Positions 18,694 through 27,367 of a stretch of 58,489 bases of DNA are shown in pieces. The translations under genes were made by a program, and so were the position numbers. The stretch lies in assembly GCA_019359505.1 (NCBI GenBank), contig JAHHHD010000033.1:1-58489 (forward strand), given 5' to 3'. This DNA comes from Drouetiella hepatica Uher 2000/2452 (GTDB taxonomy: Bacteria; Cyanobacteriota; Cyanobacteriia; Elainellales; Elainellaceae). The stretch's first letter is position 1. Every line of letters starts with the position of its first letter. The notes under the pieces were generated by a model that worked only from the letters and a program-made list of their open reading frames with translations, had not been told where the DNA came from and did no database searches.

Positions 18694-18707
18694 GTAGCCT
18701 TTGATAC
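18694..18707 (+). promoter_or_regulatory. NtcA-like box upstream of glutamate dehydrogenase
   Basis: GTAGCCTTTGATAC is a perfect GTA-N8-TAC, the core of the cyanobacterial nitrogen regulator NtcA. It lies 97 bases before the gdhA start. TACAAT at 18705-18710 could be a -10 overlapping the box, which would suit repression. I saw no clear TA-N3-T box about 22 bases further down, as expected for activation. Confidence 0.45.
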
Positions 18708-18804
18708 AATTTAGTAGGGAACAATAAAGCTAGTCGATCGGGCAACGTCTCACTCTCTTCAGCTAGACCGTTGCCTTACAACACAAGTGCTTAGAGGAAT
18801 TTTC

Positions 18805-20088
18805 ATGTCTGAATCACTCTTGTCCGATGCCAACCAGCGGCTTAAAAAAGCCTTGCGCTATGTCACGATTCACGAAGATGCCGTCGAGCGACTGAAGCAT
18901 CCTAAGTCCAGTCTGACGGTTTCCATTCCTGTCCGCATGGATAACGGCTCTCTGCGCGTGTTTCAGGGCTATCGCGTCCGCTATGACGACAGCCGAGGTC
19001 CCGCTAAAGGGGGAGTGCGCTTTCACCCAGGCGTAACGCTAGATGAAGTGCAGTCCCTAGCTTTCTGGATGACCTTCAAATGCGCCGTGCTAAATTTGCC
19101 CTTTGGTGGAGCAAAAGGCGGCATTACTCTCAATCCCAAGGAACTCTCTAAGTTTGAACTAGAGCGCTTGAGCCGAGGCTATGTGGACGCGATCGCCGAC
19201 TTCATTGGCCCCGATGTTGATATTCCGGCACCCGATGTCTACACCAATCCCATGATCATGGGCTGGATGATGGATCAGTACAGCATCATCCGCCGCCAGA
19301 TTACCCCCGCCGTGGTGACGGGAAAACCGATCGCCATGGGCGGCAGTCTGGGACGCGAAACTGCAACGGCAATGGGCGCATTTTTTGTGATTCAAACCGT
19401 GATGCCCAAGCTCAACCGCAAGCCAGAAAACACTACCGTTGCGGTGCAGGGCTTCGGCAATGCTGGGGCGGTGATCGCCGAACTGCTGTTTCGGGCAGGA
19501 TACAAGGTAGTTGCAGTCAGCGACTCTCAGGGGGGCGTTTACTCACCACAGGGCTTAGACATTCCCAGCATTCGCAAAATTAAGGAGTCCACGCGGGGCA
19601 TCAAGGCGGTGTACTGCGAAGGATCGGTTTGTAACCACGTTGACCATACCGCCGTTACCAATGCTGAACTGCTGGAGCTAGAGGTTGATTTCCTCATCCC
19701 GGCTGCATTAGAGAATCAAATCACGGCTGAAAATGCCGATCGCATTCGTGCCTCCTACATTTTTGAGGTAGCCAATGGCCCCATCACCTCAGCCGCCGAT
19801 GCCATTCTGGAAGCCAAGGGCATTCAGGTTTTCCCCGACATTTTGGTGAATGCGGGTGGCGTCACCGTCAGCTACTTCGAGTGGGTGCAAAACCGCAGTG
19901 GCTACTACTGGACACTCCAAGAGGTTAACCAGCGCCTTGAGGAAAAAATCACCCGCGAAACTGAGCTAATTTGGACGATCGCCCAAGAGCTAAACTGCGA
20001 CCTGCGCACTGCCGCATACGTCCATGCCCTCAAGCGCATGGGAGAAGCGATCGAGGCTAAGGGAACGCGAGAAGATTATGTGAAATGA
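18805..20088 (+). CDS. gdhA: Glutamate dehydrogenase (Glu/Leu/Phe/Val dehydrogenase family)
   Basis: 427 residues from ATG 18805, chosen because AGAGGAATTTTC precedes it; an in-frame ATG at 18787 has no such site. It catalyses reversible reductive amination of 2-oxoglutarate to glutamate. The substrate-binding region is visible as KGGVRFHP and FGGAKGGITLNP, followed by GPDVDIPAPDV. The nucleotide-binding fold starts at VAVQGFGNAGAVIAELL. Length fits the hexameric bacterial type. The NtcA-like box at 18694 suggests nitrogen control. Coenzyme choice is not decided here. Confidence 0.92.
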   Translation: MSESLLSDANQRLKKALRYVTIHEDAVERLKHPKSSLTVSIPVRMDNGSLRVFQGYRVRYDDSRGPAKGGVRFHPGVTLDEVQSLAFWMTFKCAVLNLPFGGAKGGITLNPKELSKFELERLSRGYVDAIADFIGPDVDIPAPDVYTNPMIMGWMMDQYSIIRRQITPAVVTGKPIAMGGSLGRETATAMGAFFVIQTVMPKLNRKPENTTVAVQGFGNAGAVIAELLFRAGYKVVAVSDSQGGVYSPQGLDIPSIRKIKESTRGIKAVYCEGSVCNHVDHTAVTNAELLELEVDFLIPAALENQITAENADRIRASYIFEVANGPITSAADAILEAKGIQVFPDILVNAGGVTVSYFEWVQNRSGYYWTLQEVNQRLEEKITRETELIWTIAQELNCDLRTAAYVHALKRMGEAIEAKGTREDYVK

Positions 20089-20101
20089 GAGGCTATAAGA
20101 C

Positions 20102-20137
20102 GAGGCAAGTCTCAAACTACGGTTTCTGGCTTGCCTC
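20102..20137. terminator. Possible bidirectional stem-loop between convergent genes
   Basis: GAGGCAAG (20102-20109) pairs with CTTGCCTC (20130-20137). The right arm lies within the last codons of the minus-strand gene at 20117. The loop is long (20 bases), so this is weak. Confidence 0.35.
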
Positions 20138-20593
20138 TTCAGCTTCCTTCATCTCCTGACTTTCCAAAGTGTCTAATACTTCCTGCATTTCAGACTGAGT
20201 AGCCCGTTTTTGTAATGCCGACCAGCAGTGCCCTGAATTATTCAGCAGCGTTTGACGGCGTAACTGCTGTAAAGCTCTAATGCAAGATGAGCAATCGCAG
20301 CCAAACAGTGTGACAGCAGCATCGCTCTCTGCGGCACTGAAATCGGTTTCGGGATACTCAATAGGAATGTTGATAGCAGAGGCAATCAAAGTCTCATGAT
20401 CTCTAGGACGAAGCGACTGCACCGCTTCGGATTCAAGCAGATCGCAGGAGGCTGTGAGAGGCGTCGCGATCGCTTCTGCCCAAGTTTGACTAGATTCTGT
20501 CGCCGCAGAAGCGAGGGTCAGCAACGGCAGGGCTAAGAGTGAGCTAGCCATTGCAGGAATTGCCACTAAGCTCAATAAAATCTTGTGGTTCAT
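20117..20593 (-). CDS. Hypothetical secreted protein with clustered cysteines
   Basis: 158 residues, not recognised. A signal peptide is clear (MNHKILLSLVAIPAMASSLL to ASA, cut near residue 31). The mature part has a cysteine cluster FGCDCSSCIRALQQL and a further cysteine in NSGHCWSAL, which could bind metal or form disulfides in the periplasm. The C-terminus is rich in glutamate and probably helical. It converges on gdhA and is followed upstream by a divergent gap of about 80 bases before the ABC-2 permease, which is on the same strand. Confidence 0.65.
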   Translation of the reverse strand: MNHKILLSLVAIPAMASSLLALPLLTLASAATESSQTWAEAIATPLTASCDLLESEAVQSLRPRDHETLIASAINIPIEYPETDFSAAESDAAVTLFGCDCSSCIRALQQLRRQTLLNNSGHCWSALQKRATQSEMQEVLDTLESQEMKEAEEASQKP

Positions 20594-20676
20594 AAAAATA
20601 CGCGCCTCAGCTTGGTCACGCTAATCTTAAAGACAGTTCTGCCCACAAATCATAGCTTGACTAAATTGTTTTGCGA

Positions 20677-21468
20677 CTAGCTAGAGGCGCTTGTATAAAA
20701 CCGCAGCGCAAATTTCCAGAACGATCGCGCCACCCAGAGCAGGGCGATCGCCAAACCTCCAGCACCCGCAATCCAGGCAACTTCGACTCGGTTGAGCAAT
20801 GTTTCTGCCGGGATTGTCGTCAAGAACGCCACCGGAATCACAAAGGTGAAAAAGAAGCGATACGCCACCGGATATGCCGCCATCGGATATCGCCCCGCCT
20901 CTAGCAGTCCCCGCAGCACTTCTGTGACGTTGTAGATTTTGACGAACCAAATGCTCGTGGCTCCCAGCATAAACCAGAGGCTATACAAACTCAGTAGCCC
21001 AAAAAACAGCGGTACGGCGCTAAAGAAATAGGCGATCGGCTGTACCTCCAGCCTTGTCCCAGCATAGCCAATCAAAATCATGCCAAACAGCAAATCAGGC
21101 AAGCCCCAGGGCGAAACTGTGCGGGCAGACAGCCAAAACTGAGAGCTAATTGGCTTCAGCAGCACAAAATCCAGCGTTCCCTGCTGCACTTGTTTCACAA
21201 TTTGATTGAGGTTGGGAGCCAAAAAGGTGCTGGAAAACCCTTGCAGCAGCGTGAACAGACCCAAAACAATGAGCGCCTCTTCCCAGCTCCAGCCTTCAAA
21301 CGTATAGCCTGTTTGGTAGAACAGCGACAGGCCGAACAGGCTGCCCGCCATGCCACCCAGACTCGTCAGCGTCGCCAAAATGAAGTTAGTGCGATATTCC
21401 AGCTCGGCAGCGATCGCCGTGCTCCAAAATAGCTTCAGCACCCGCCAATGTCTTGTGAGCCAATCCAT
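20677..21468 (-). CDS. ABC-2 type permease (PF06182-like)
   Basis: 263 residues from ATG 21468 (MDWLTRHWRVLKLFW); a TTG at 21486 is possible. About six hydrophobic segments are present, with the family-like features ELEYRTNFILATLTSLGG near the N-terminus and IVKQVQQGTLDFVLLKPIS in the middle. Proteins of this type usually pair with a second permease and an ATPase, often encoded next to them. Neither is beside it here, so its partners must be elsewhere. The substrate is unknown. Confidence 0.75.
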   Translation of the reverse strand: MDWLTRHWRVLKLFWSTAIAAELEYRTNFILATLTSLGGMAGSLFGLSLFYQTGYTFEGWSWEEALIVLGLFTLLQGFSSTFLAPNLNQIVKQVQQGTLDFVLLKPISSQFWLSARTVSPWGLPDLLFGMILIGYAGTRLEVQPIAYFFSAVPLFFGLLSLYSLWFMLGATSIWFVKIYNVTEVLRGLLEAGRYPMAAYPVAYRFFFTFVIPVAFLTTIPAETLLNRVEVAWIAGAGGLAIALLWVARSFWKFALRFYTSASS

Positions 21469-21502
21469 AACGTTACGGTATCTCAAGGAGAGTGAACGAG
21501 TA

Positions 21503-21560
21503 AATGGGTGGACGGGTGGATGGGTAGATGCTCATCCACTCATACACCCATCCACCCATT
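21503..21560. repeat. Low-complexity inverted repeat, (GGGTGGATG)n
   Basis: 28-base arms (21503-21530 and 21533-21560) with about four mismatches and a 2-base loop. The left arm is built of GGGTGGATGGGT units and the right arm of CATCCACCC units. It lies between the ABC-2 permease and the asparaginase genes, both on the minus strand, and belongs with the elements at 8740 and 56162. Confidence 0.8.
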
Positions 21561-21589
21561 ATTAGGCAATCCACTATAAACCCCTTCCA

Positions 21590-22546
21590 TTAAGGCATCG
21601 CCAGCTCTCCAAGCACCTCTAGGCGCTTAAAGTTCCCCAAGGTCATGAAGGTTTCCGTTAGGGTTTCGGCGATCGTCGGCGTAATCCAGCCCATCTGCTT
21701 GAGCAGGTGAATGGCAATCGCATGTTTTGCCCGCTTAGCACCATCTGTGGCTTTAATCGCCAGTCCCAGGCCTTGCCCCACCCGCGCCACACACTGAATG
21801 CCTTCGGCTCCAGCTTTGCTCACTAGCTCACCCTCAGCAAAGCGCATCAGCTCCGTATCAAACTGTCCTTCGCCCGAAATTAGGCTGGGATGATGCGTCA
21901 TGGCGCGAACGATCCGCTCCATATCCACACTATCTCCAGAGCCAAGCTGAGCATACAGCGTTGCCATTTGCCCTAGCTGCATAAAGTAGGTGGGCGCACC
22001 GCAGTCGTCATGGGCATAGATAAACTCTTCGGGCGGCATCTTCAGCAGCTCAGCCATTTTCGTCACAATTAAACGCTGTACCGGATGGTTGCGCTGAAGA
22101 TAGTTGCTGGTTGGGAAATTGCACTGACGGCAGACCGCCAGCATTCCGGCATGTTTGCCTGAGCAGTTGTGCTCTAGGGGGCTGCGCTTGCCGGGTGGTA
22201 CAGGACATTGCAGCGCAGTCGGCTCCACATCGCATCGCCAGAGAATGTTAAACACCTGCCGCGCCTGGTCAACCGTACCCTGATGAGAGCTGCACATGAC
22301 CGCCAAATCGCGATCGGTTAAGCCAAATCTTTCCAGCGTACCCGTATTGGCAACCGCCAAAGCCTGAAACGGCTTTAGTGCCGATCGAATAAAGGTAGAA
22401 GTCTCCGGATTGCCTGCCACAGACAAAACTCGCCCCCGGCTGTCTGAGACAACGGCCTGGACTCGATGCGTCGATTCAATAATGCCTTCTCGCAGTAGCC
22501 GCACCTGAAGCTCTGCGGTTTGGATGGTGCGTTTTCCCCTTGTCAT
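21590..22546 (-). CDS. Asparaginase II family protein
   Basis: 318 residues from ATG 22546 (MTRGKRTIQTAELQVRLLREG); a longer frame from 22612 would overlap the upstream gene and add an unlike sequence. The family hydrolyses L-asparagine to aspartate and ammonia. Family stretches are HRVQAVVSDSRGRVLS, FIRSALKPFQALAV, MCSSHQGT and NCSGKHAGMLAVCR. It follows the CGLD27 gene by 43 bases, forming the row rsfS - CGLD27 - asparaginase, an order I recall from other cyanobacteria. Confidence 0.88.
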   Translation of the reverse strand: MTRGKRTIQTAELQVRLLREGIIESTHRVQAVVSDSRGRVLSVAGNPETSTFIRSALKPFQALAVANTGTLERFGLTDRDLAVMCSSHQGTVDQARQVFNILWRCDVEPTALQCPVPPGKRSPLEHNCSGKHAGMLAVCRQCNFPTSNYLQRNHPVQRLIVTKMAELLKMPPEEFIYAHDDCGAPTYFMQLGQMATLYAQLGSGDSVDMERIVRAMTHHPSLISGEGQFDTELMRFAEGELVSKAGAEGIQCVARVGQGLGLAIKATDGAKRAKHAIAIHLLKQMGWITPTIAETLTETFMTLGNFKRLEVLGELAMP

Positions 22547-22589
22547 GGCTAAAACTGTGCCACACTCCCGTACCCGCTGCAAGCGATCG

Positions 22590-23087
22590 CTACAAAAACA
22601 TCCACACAACACCGCCTAAAATAAACAGAGCTAAAATTATGCCAAAAGTCATCTTCAGCCTTTGCAGCACAGACTTGAGCTGATAGTTGACAATCAAATT
22701 GTCTCGCTGCAATACCTCTTCCGGTTTCGTCCATTCCTGACCATCATACCAACCCGACTCTTCATAGAATATCGTGGCGTTGGAGAGGCGATCGCATACA
22801 TACACCCAACCTAGGTAGAGCCGTAGCAGCGCCAGCAGAGGAATGACCATGGCACCTGCTGCCCCAAAGATGAAAAACTGAGCTGGATACTTAGACACAT
22901 GGAAGCTGGTGGCAGCTACAGGAGCCGACACCAGCCAGCTCAATGTCCATAAAACAGCTATGGGCTTGATAAAGCCCTTTAGATCTAGAGTAGCCCACCT
23001 AAAAAACCAGGATTCCTTAAGCTCCTGATATTCATTGATGGGCTGCTGCTCGGTGGGGACAGGACAAACGGGGGCAGAAGACGGCAT
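22590..23087 (-). CDS. CGLD27 family protein (DUF1230)
   Basis: 165 residues of the CGLD27 family, conserved in cyanobacteria, algae and plants and in plants linked to chloroplast function. Three hydrophobic segments are visible (LWTLSWLVSAPVAATSF, FFIFGAAGAMVIPLLALL and IILALFILGGVVWMFL). The motif EESGWYDGQEWTKPEEVL is diagnostic. The protein is expected in the plasma or thylakoid membrane. It lies between rsfS and asparaginase on one strand. Confidence 0.85.
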   Translation of the reverse strand: MPSSAPVCPVPTEQQPINEYQELKESWFFRWATLDLKGFIKPIAVLWTLSWLVSAPVAATSFHVSKYPAQFFIFGAAGAMVIPLLALLRLYLGWVYVCDRLSNATIFYEESGWYDGQEWTKPEEVLQRDNLIVNYQLKSVLQRLKMTFGIILALFILGGVVWMFL

Positions 23088-23129
23088 GGTTTGAGCGCAG
23101 ACCTAGACTGTGCCTTTACTTTAACGCCT

Positions 23130-23603
23130 CTACTTTAACGAATCTGCTGTCGTCTGGGCTAGGGGCACAAAGTTTGTGCGTTCGGCATGACCCCAGAAAG
23201 CCTCAAGCCCATAAAATTCTCTGGCTTTGGGCATAAAGACATGGGCAATCACATCCCCGTAGTCCAACAAGATCCAGTAGCCTTCCGATCGCCCTTCTAC
23301 CCGCAGAGGCAAGCGCTGACAGTCTTTTTCAACCTGACCTTCAATGGAGCTAGCAATCGCCCTCACCTGCACGCTCGAAAGACCCGTCACCATCACAAAG
23401 TAATCAGCAATGTAAGACACATCCGCCACCTTTAGCAAAACGATATCGCCGCCTTTGCGATCGTCTGCGGCGGCAGCAATGGCCATAGCAAGCTTACGGC
23501 TATCTTCTTTGCGGCTGTCCTCTTCGATGTTTGCCTCTCGCCGCTTGGGTGGAGTCGCAATGCTGTTGTCAGAATTCTGGGCTTGAAAAGCGTTAAACAT
23601 CAA
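23130..23603 (-). CDS. rsfS: Ribosomal silencing factor RsfS (Iojap)
   Basis: 157 residues. RsfS binds ribosomal protein uL14 and blocks subunit joining when growth slows. The RsfS core is at about 38-150 with DIVLLKVADVSYIADYFV, GLSSVQVRAIASSIE, GYWILLDYGDVIAHVF and AREFYGLEAFWG. The N-terminal 37 residues are a non-conserved extension that contains the pentapeptide EDSRK twice, encoded by a 15-base duplication with only third-position differences. First gene of the rsfS - CGLD27 - asparaginase row. Confidence 0.93.
   Translation of the reverse strand: MMFNAFQAQNSDNSIATPPKRREANIEEDSRKEDSRKLAMAIAAAADDRKGGDIVLLKVADVSYIADYFVMVTGLSSVQVRAIASSIEGQVEKDCQRLPLRVEGRSEGYWILLDYGDVIAHVFMPKAREFYGLEAFWGHAERTNFVPLAQTTADSLK
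23493..23522 (-). repeat. 15-bp tandem duplication in rsfS
   Basis: Two 15-base units encode EDSRK-EDSRK. They agree at 11 of 15 bases, and all four differences are synonymous, so the duplication is old and the peptide has been kept. Confidence 0.85.
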
Positions 23604-24016
23604 GGAATAAATTCTCCTAAAAAATGGGTGATTGGAACCAGTCAGCCTGAAGCTTCTAGCAGTCTAAAACTTTATCTCCCGATAGTTTCGATCATAGTGA
23701 ACACAGCTAATTTCGGGAACGGTAGCCACGAATTTTGGCACATTAGGTTACAAAATACCGAAGCTGTCCAACACCTGCTCTCGGTGACAACGCGCAGCCG
23801 AACCGGACTCAGGAACAAAAGCCAGAAGGCAACAGGCTAACATTTGCCTCAAATTAATACTGACTAAAACGAAGTTAGTCTAAGACTTCAAGATGATCCT
23901 CCTGCCTCAAATCCAATTAATGATGCGTGATTGAAGCAGATTTTTATCTTTCATGAGCCTAAAGTAAATGCCGTATTCTCACGGTAGCAAAACTTACCCG
24001 TAAATTAATACACCTA
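23604..24016. other. Intergenic region upstream of glycosyltransferase
   Basis: Divergent gap between rsfS and the glycosyltransferase. It holds a small inverted repeat GACTAA...TTAGTC near 23863-23882. I see no gene. Confidence 0.3.
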
Positions 24017-24058
24017 AGTTGAACACTCAGTTGAACTTAAGTTGCACTTCAGTTGAAC
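24017..24058 (+). promoter_or_regulatory. Four direct repeats AGTTGAAC spaced 11-12 bp
   Basis: AGTTGAAC occurs at 24017, 24029 and 24051, and AGTTGCAC at 24040. Start-to-start steps are 12, 11 and 11 bases, about one helical turn, with 3-4 base spacers. This layout is that of operators for OmpR/PhoB-type response regulators (the cyanobacterial Pho box also has 8-base units every 11 bases), but the unit sequence is not the Pho consensus. It ends 49 bases before the chosen glycosyltransferase start. Confidence 0.55.
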
Positions 24059-24107
24059 ATGGGGCAGTTGAGTGTTTCGTCGCATCATCTCAGCGCTTAA
24101 ACAAACT

Positions 24108-25394
24108 ATGCGAATTCTGATTTATTCCTATAATTACCACCCTGAACCGATCGGCATTGCGCCCCTAATGACGGAACTGGCAGAAGGACTGGTCGCAAGA
24201 GGGCATGAAATCAGAGTGGTAACGGGAATGCCCAACTATCCTCAGCGGCAGATTTACCCCGGCTACCAGGGCAAGCTGTACTGCACCGAAGAACGAAATG
24301 GCGTAGTGATCCAGCGCAGCAGCGTCTGGATTCGCCCTCAGCCCGGACTGATTTCACGGATGCTGCTGGATAGCAGCTTTGTGCTAACTAGCCTTCTACA
24401 GGCTCTGAGAGGCTGGCAGCCCGACGTAATTTTGCTGACGGTGCCGCCCCTGCCGATCGCCGTTCCGGCAACGCTCCTAGGCTGGCTTTACGCCTGTCCT
24501 GTAGTGCTAAATCTGCAAGATATCTTGCCAGAGGCGGCAGTGCATGTGGGGCTAATCAGCAATAAACGAGCCATCAAAGTATTTGAGGCGCTGGAGAAAT
24601 TTGCCTACCGCACGGCGCACACCATTAGCGTGATCACAGAAGGCTTTACAGATAACCTAGTGAGTAAAGGAGTGGCGATCGACAAAATCCGCTGCATTCC
24701 CAACTGGGTCGATACCAAGTTCATCCGACCCTTGTCAAAAAACCACAATCCCTTTCGCCAGATTCATAAGCTGCAAGATAAGTTTGTGGTGATGTATTCC
24801 GGCAATATTGCCCTGACTCAAGGGTTAAGGACGGTCATTGAGGCGGCAGCAAAACTGCGACACATTCCCGAAATCGTGTTTGTGATTATAGGCGAAGCCA
24901 AAGCGCTAGATAACCTATGGCAGGTTTGCATGGAGCATCAGGTAGAAAATGTGCTGCTGCTGCCGTTCCAGCCGCGCGAACAATTGCCAGAGATGCTGGC
25001 TGCTGCCGATGTCGGGCTGGTCATGCAGAAAAAAAACGTGGTGGCATTCAATATGCCCTCCAAAATTCAGGTGTTACTGGCTAGCGGTCGTCCAATTATT
25101 GGTTCTGTCCCGGTAAACGGTACGGCGGCAAGGGCGATTCATCAGAGCGGCGGCGGTGTTGTGGTTGAGCCTGAATCTGCCGATCGCCTTGCCGAAGCCA
25201 TCCTCGACCTCCACGCCAACCCAATAAAAGTAGAGGCGATCGGGGAACAGGGCAGACGCTACGCCGTGCAAAATTACTCTGCTGAGCAGGCGCTCAGCCG
25301 CTACGAAAAGCTATTTTATGAGGTTGTGGCTGGAACCTCACGGAAACCTGCGATGACAGAGCGCGCAATACCTGACGCAGTACCTACTGAGTAG
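24108..25394 (+). CDS. Glycosyltransferase family 4, WcaI/WbuB-like
   Basis: 428 residues from ATG 24108 (MRILIYSYNYHPEPIGIAPL); a GTG at 24072 would add 12 residues. It resembles the colanic-acid-type transferase WcaI: the N-terminal domain has GHEIRVVTGMPNYPQ and DVILLTVPPLPIAVPA, and the donor-binding domain has VMYSGNIALTQGL and a late ADVGLVMQKKNVVAFNMPSK. These enzymes add a sugar to a lipid-linked precursor of exopolysaccharide. It stands alone, behind the direct-repeat array, so it may be controlled by environmental signals. Confidence 0.85.
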   Translation: MRILIYSYNYHPEPIGIAPLMTELAEGLVARGHEIRVVTGMPNYPQRQIYPGYQGKLYCTEERNGVVIQRSSVWIRPQPGLISRMLLDSSFVLTSLLQALRGWQPDVILLTVPPLPIAVPATLLGWLYACPVVLNLQDILPEAAVHVGLISNKRAIKVFEALEKFAYRTAHTISVITEGFTDNLVSKGVAIDKIRCIPNWVDTKFIRPLSKNHNPFRQIHKLQDKFVVMYSGNIALTQGLRTVIEAAAKLRHIPEIVFVIIGEAKALDNLWQVCMEHQVENVLLLPFQPREQLPEMLAAADVGLVMQKKNVVAFNMPSKIQVLLASGRPIIGSVPVNGTAARAIHQSGGGVVVEPESADRLAEAILDLHANPIKVEAIGEQGRRYAVQNYSAEQALSRYEKLFYEVVAGTSRKPAMTERAIPDAVPTE

Positions 25395-25468
25395 CAATTT
25401 GAGTGGCGATCGCAGGCTAAAAAAACCGCTTGAGGACGGGTTGATGGAATCGCTGGGCTTAAGTTTTA

Positions 25469-25566
25469 TACCAATTTAAGACTCAAATAGGGCAGATGAT
25501 TTTCGAGAGCCGCGCGGAGCGCGGCTCTCGAAAATCATCTGCCGCCTCATCAATTTGAATTGGTGT
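25469..25566. repeat. Dispersed palindromic element, copy A
   Basis: A perfect hairpin with 24-base arms (25491-25514 and 25520-25543) and the loop CGGAG. The arms contain GATTTTCGAGAGCCGCG. Outside it are imperfect inverted ends (TACCAATT... and ...AATTGGTGT). The central part and 15-17 flanking bases recur almost unchanged at 37204-37285. It lies between convergent genes. Confidence 0.9.
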
Positions 25567-25682
25567 AAAAGCTTAACTTTGTTTTTGAGACATTTTCTGC
25601 GGAAAACCCAGAATGAGCCTTACTTCCTAGCAAAAACACGGAAAACCCAATAAGAGCAATTCCTGACTCCTGATGCTAAACC

Positions 25683-26753
25683 CTACTGAGCTGCCTCAAA
25701 CACAAACGGCTTTGCCGTCACAAATTGGCTAGACACCTCGCCCGAAAACACGATTTGCTGGTTGTCGCCCAAATCAAGTGTCCTAACGCCAGACTCTGGA
25801 GAAAAATCTACTTTCTTTAGATCGACCCAGAAGACATTCGGAGAAATTGCAGACTCAAAGTAGTAGAGCTTGTCTTTTTGGTCAGCGACAACACGCCAAC
25901 GAGTGGTCGAAAGGTTAGGTTGATCCGACAGGCTGATGCCGTAGGGAACTGAGGCATTTCGAATAACGCTAAATACAGAGGCAGCGGCTACGCGAGGGTC
26001 ATCGGTTTCTGGGATGGCATTGATATAAAAGCTGGCACGAGCAAAGCGATCAGTGGCGCGGCTGGTACCCGGCAAAAAGGTAAGACCATCTACCTGCCGC
26101 CAGTATTGAGCGATCGCCAACTGATCCTCAAACACAGGTTCGTTGGTCATTACCTGGTAGCGGCGATCATGGTGAATTCGTAGTTTTCCATCCACCCATT
26201 CCAGGATGGCACTATCGCCTGTAGCATCTGAGAGTGAGAGGTGAAGAGTTGACAGACGACCTGGCTGACCTGGTATCTCTCCCGTTGCCACATGAAACGG
26301 ATTGGCACGGATATGAGCTATAGACTCGGCGACGGTTGCAAAATTGTCGAGAAAATATTGCGACCAGATCGACAGCGATGTTCGCGGGGTTTTGCCGTCA
26401 TCTTCAGGATATTTGGAATTGGCTAACCATTGAGCATTCACCACCAGCCCCGGCTCGTTCATGCCGTCAACAGTCGAGATGTTGTAGCCGCTAACAGCCA
26501 AGCTGCCATATCTAGAAGTCCATGTCAGTGAGTTAGGTCCAGCTGCGCCATGGCGCTCCATACCCTGAGGAAAAATCCACAAATTGCTTAAGATTTCTAG
26601 CTTCCAGTCCATTGTGCGACCAGTAAGGACTCGACCCCCTGTTCCTTGGTAGAGCGCTCGCGTACAGGCTTCAACGGGTATGGTCAAAGATAATGCTGTC
26701 GATATCAACAGCATCGGTAGTGCACTATAAATCGTTTTTTGGATAGTTTTCAT
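25683..26753 (-). CDS. Linear amide C-N hydrolase, choloylglycine hydrolase family
   Basis: 356 residues. A signal peptide of 29 residues ends SLTIPVEA and exposes Cys30 (ACTRALYQGTG) as the N-terminal nucleophile, as in penicillin V acylases and bile-salt hydrolases. GRTMDWKLE follows with the conserved Arg and Asp, and QVMTNEPVF holds the expected Asn. The protein should be periplasmic. In bacteria without bile salts, relatives often hydrolyse acyl-homoserine lactones or penicillin V; which applies here is not known. Confidence 0.85.
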   Translation of the reverse strand: MKTIQKTIYSALPMLLISTALSLTIPVEACTRALYQGTGGRVLTGRTMDWKLEILSNLWIFPQGMERHGAAGPNSLTWTSRYGSLAVSGYNISTVDGMNEPGLVVNAQWLANSKYPEDDGKTPRTSLSIWSQYFLDNFATVAESIAHIRANPFHVATGEIPGQPGRLSTLHLSLSDATGDSAILEWVDGKLRIHHDRRYQVMTNEPVFEDQLAIAQYWRQVDGLTFLPGTSRATDRFARASFYINAIPETDDPRVAAASVFSVIRNASVPYGISLSDQPNLSTTRWRVVADQKDKLYYFESAISPNVFWVDLKKVDFSPESGVRTLDLGDNQQIVFSGEVSSQFVTAKPFVFEAAQ

Positions 26754-27064
26754 ATTGGCTGAATCTCGCTAGTTCCTGTTCAATTGCTGCCCTTGGAAGG
26801 GAGAGACTCATGCCTAATTGAGGGCAGTAGCGGGTTGTACCTGAGTTTTCGTTACATTCTGCCTCTGGCAAGTTGAGCATACTCTACCCTGAAAACTTCC
26901 GGTTGACAGTTAGATTAATGCTTTCTTCCGATTGGCTTCTCAAGCGAGTGGGACAAAAAAGGCTTATTTCCCAGGGAGTGCTAAGACTTCCCCACTAACT
27001 CATCCTAAGGTGGCTCAGGTTTTGTATCAGATCTGATACTGTCTAAGTCTGGAACTGCTGCTGG
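26754..27064. other. 311-bp gap, nothing recognised
   Basis: Between two minus-strand genes. I see no open frame of note and no long hairpin; it probably holds the promoter of the Ntn hydrolase. Confidence 0.3.
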
Positions 27065-27367
27065 CTACCACACCTCATCGTCACCGCACCAGATCTCCAA
27101 ATCTAAATCGTTGAGGTCAATTAAGGCACTCTGAATCTGAGCTTGCGTGCCGTCTAACTCCAGATCAAACCAGCCATCTTCCTGTCCATTAGCGCCTAAA
27201 AGCGCTGCGGTAATGTTCACCTTAAGGCCATAGCGCGTGATCAAGTTAGAGATAATGGGTTCCCGCTGATACTCTTTGGGAATCCGTAGACGCACCCGAA
27301 GCTGGGTACGGCGATCGCTTGGGACAGCGCTATCGGATTTGGCAGAAAACGATTCGAGGGTAGTCAT
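27065..27367 (-). CDS. NIL domain-containing protein
   Basis: 100 residues, nearly all of it a NIL domain, the small ferredoxin-like fold otherwise found at the C-terminus of methionine ABC transporter ATPases (MetN). Typical residues: LRVRLRIPKEYQREPIISNL, LKVNITAALLGANGQEDGWF and a final LNDLDLEIW. Stand-alone NIL proteins are common in cyanobacteria, with a presumed amino-acid or ligand-sensing role. Confidence 0.8.
   Translation of the reverse strand: MTTLESFSAKSDSAVPSDRRTQLRVRLRIPKEYQREPIISNLITRYGLKVNITAALLGANGQEDGWFDLELDGTQAQIQSALIDLNDLDLEIWCGDDEVW

Noticed and set aside
20677-21468. Complete ABC-2 exporter operon
   Set aside because: Only one permease is present; no second permease or ATPase gene lies next to it.
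23583-23840. Small plus-strand gene upstream of the glycosyltransferase
   Set aside because: The frame starts inside rsfS on the other strand, has no ribosome site and no coding character.
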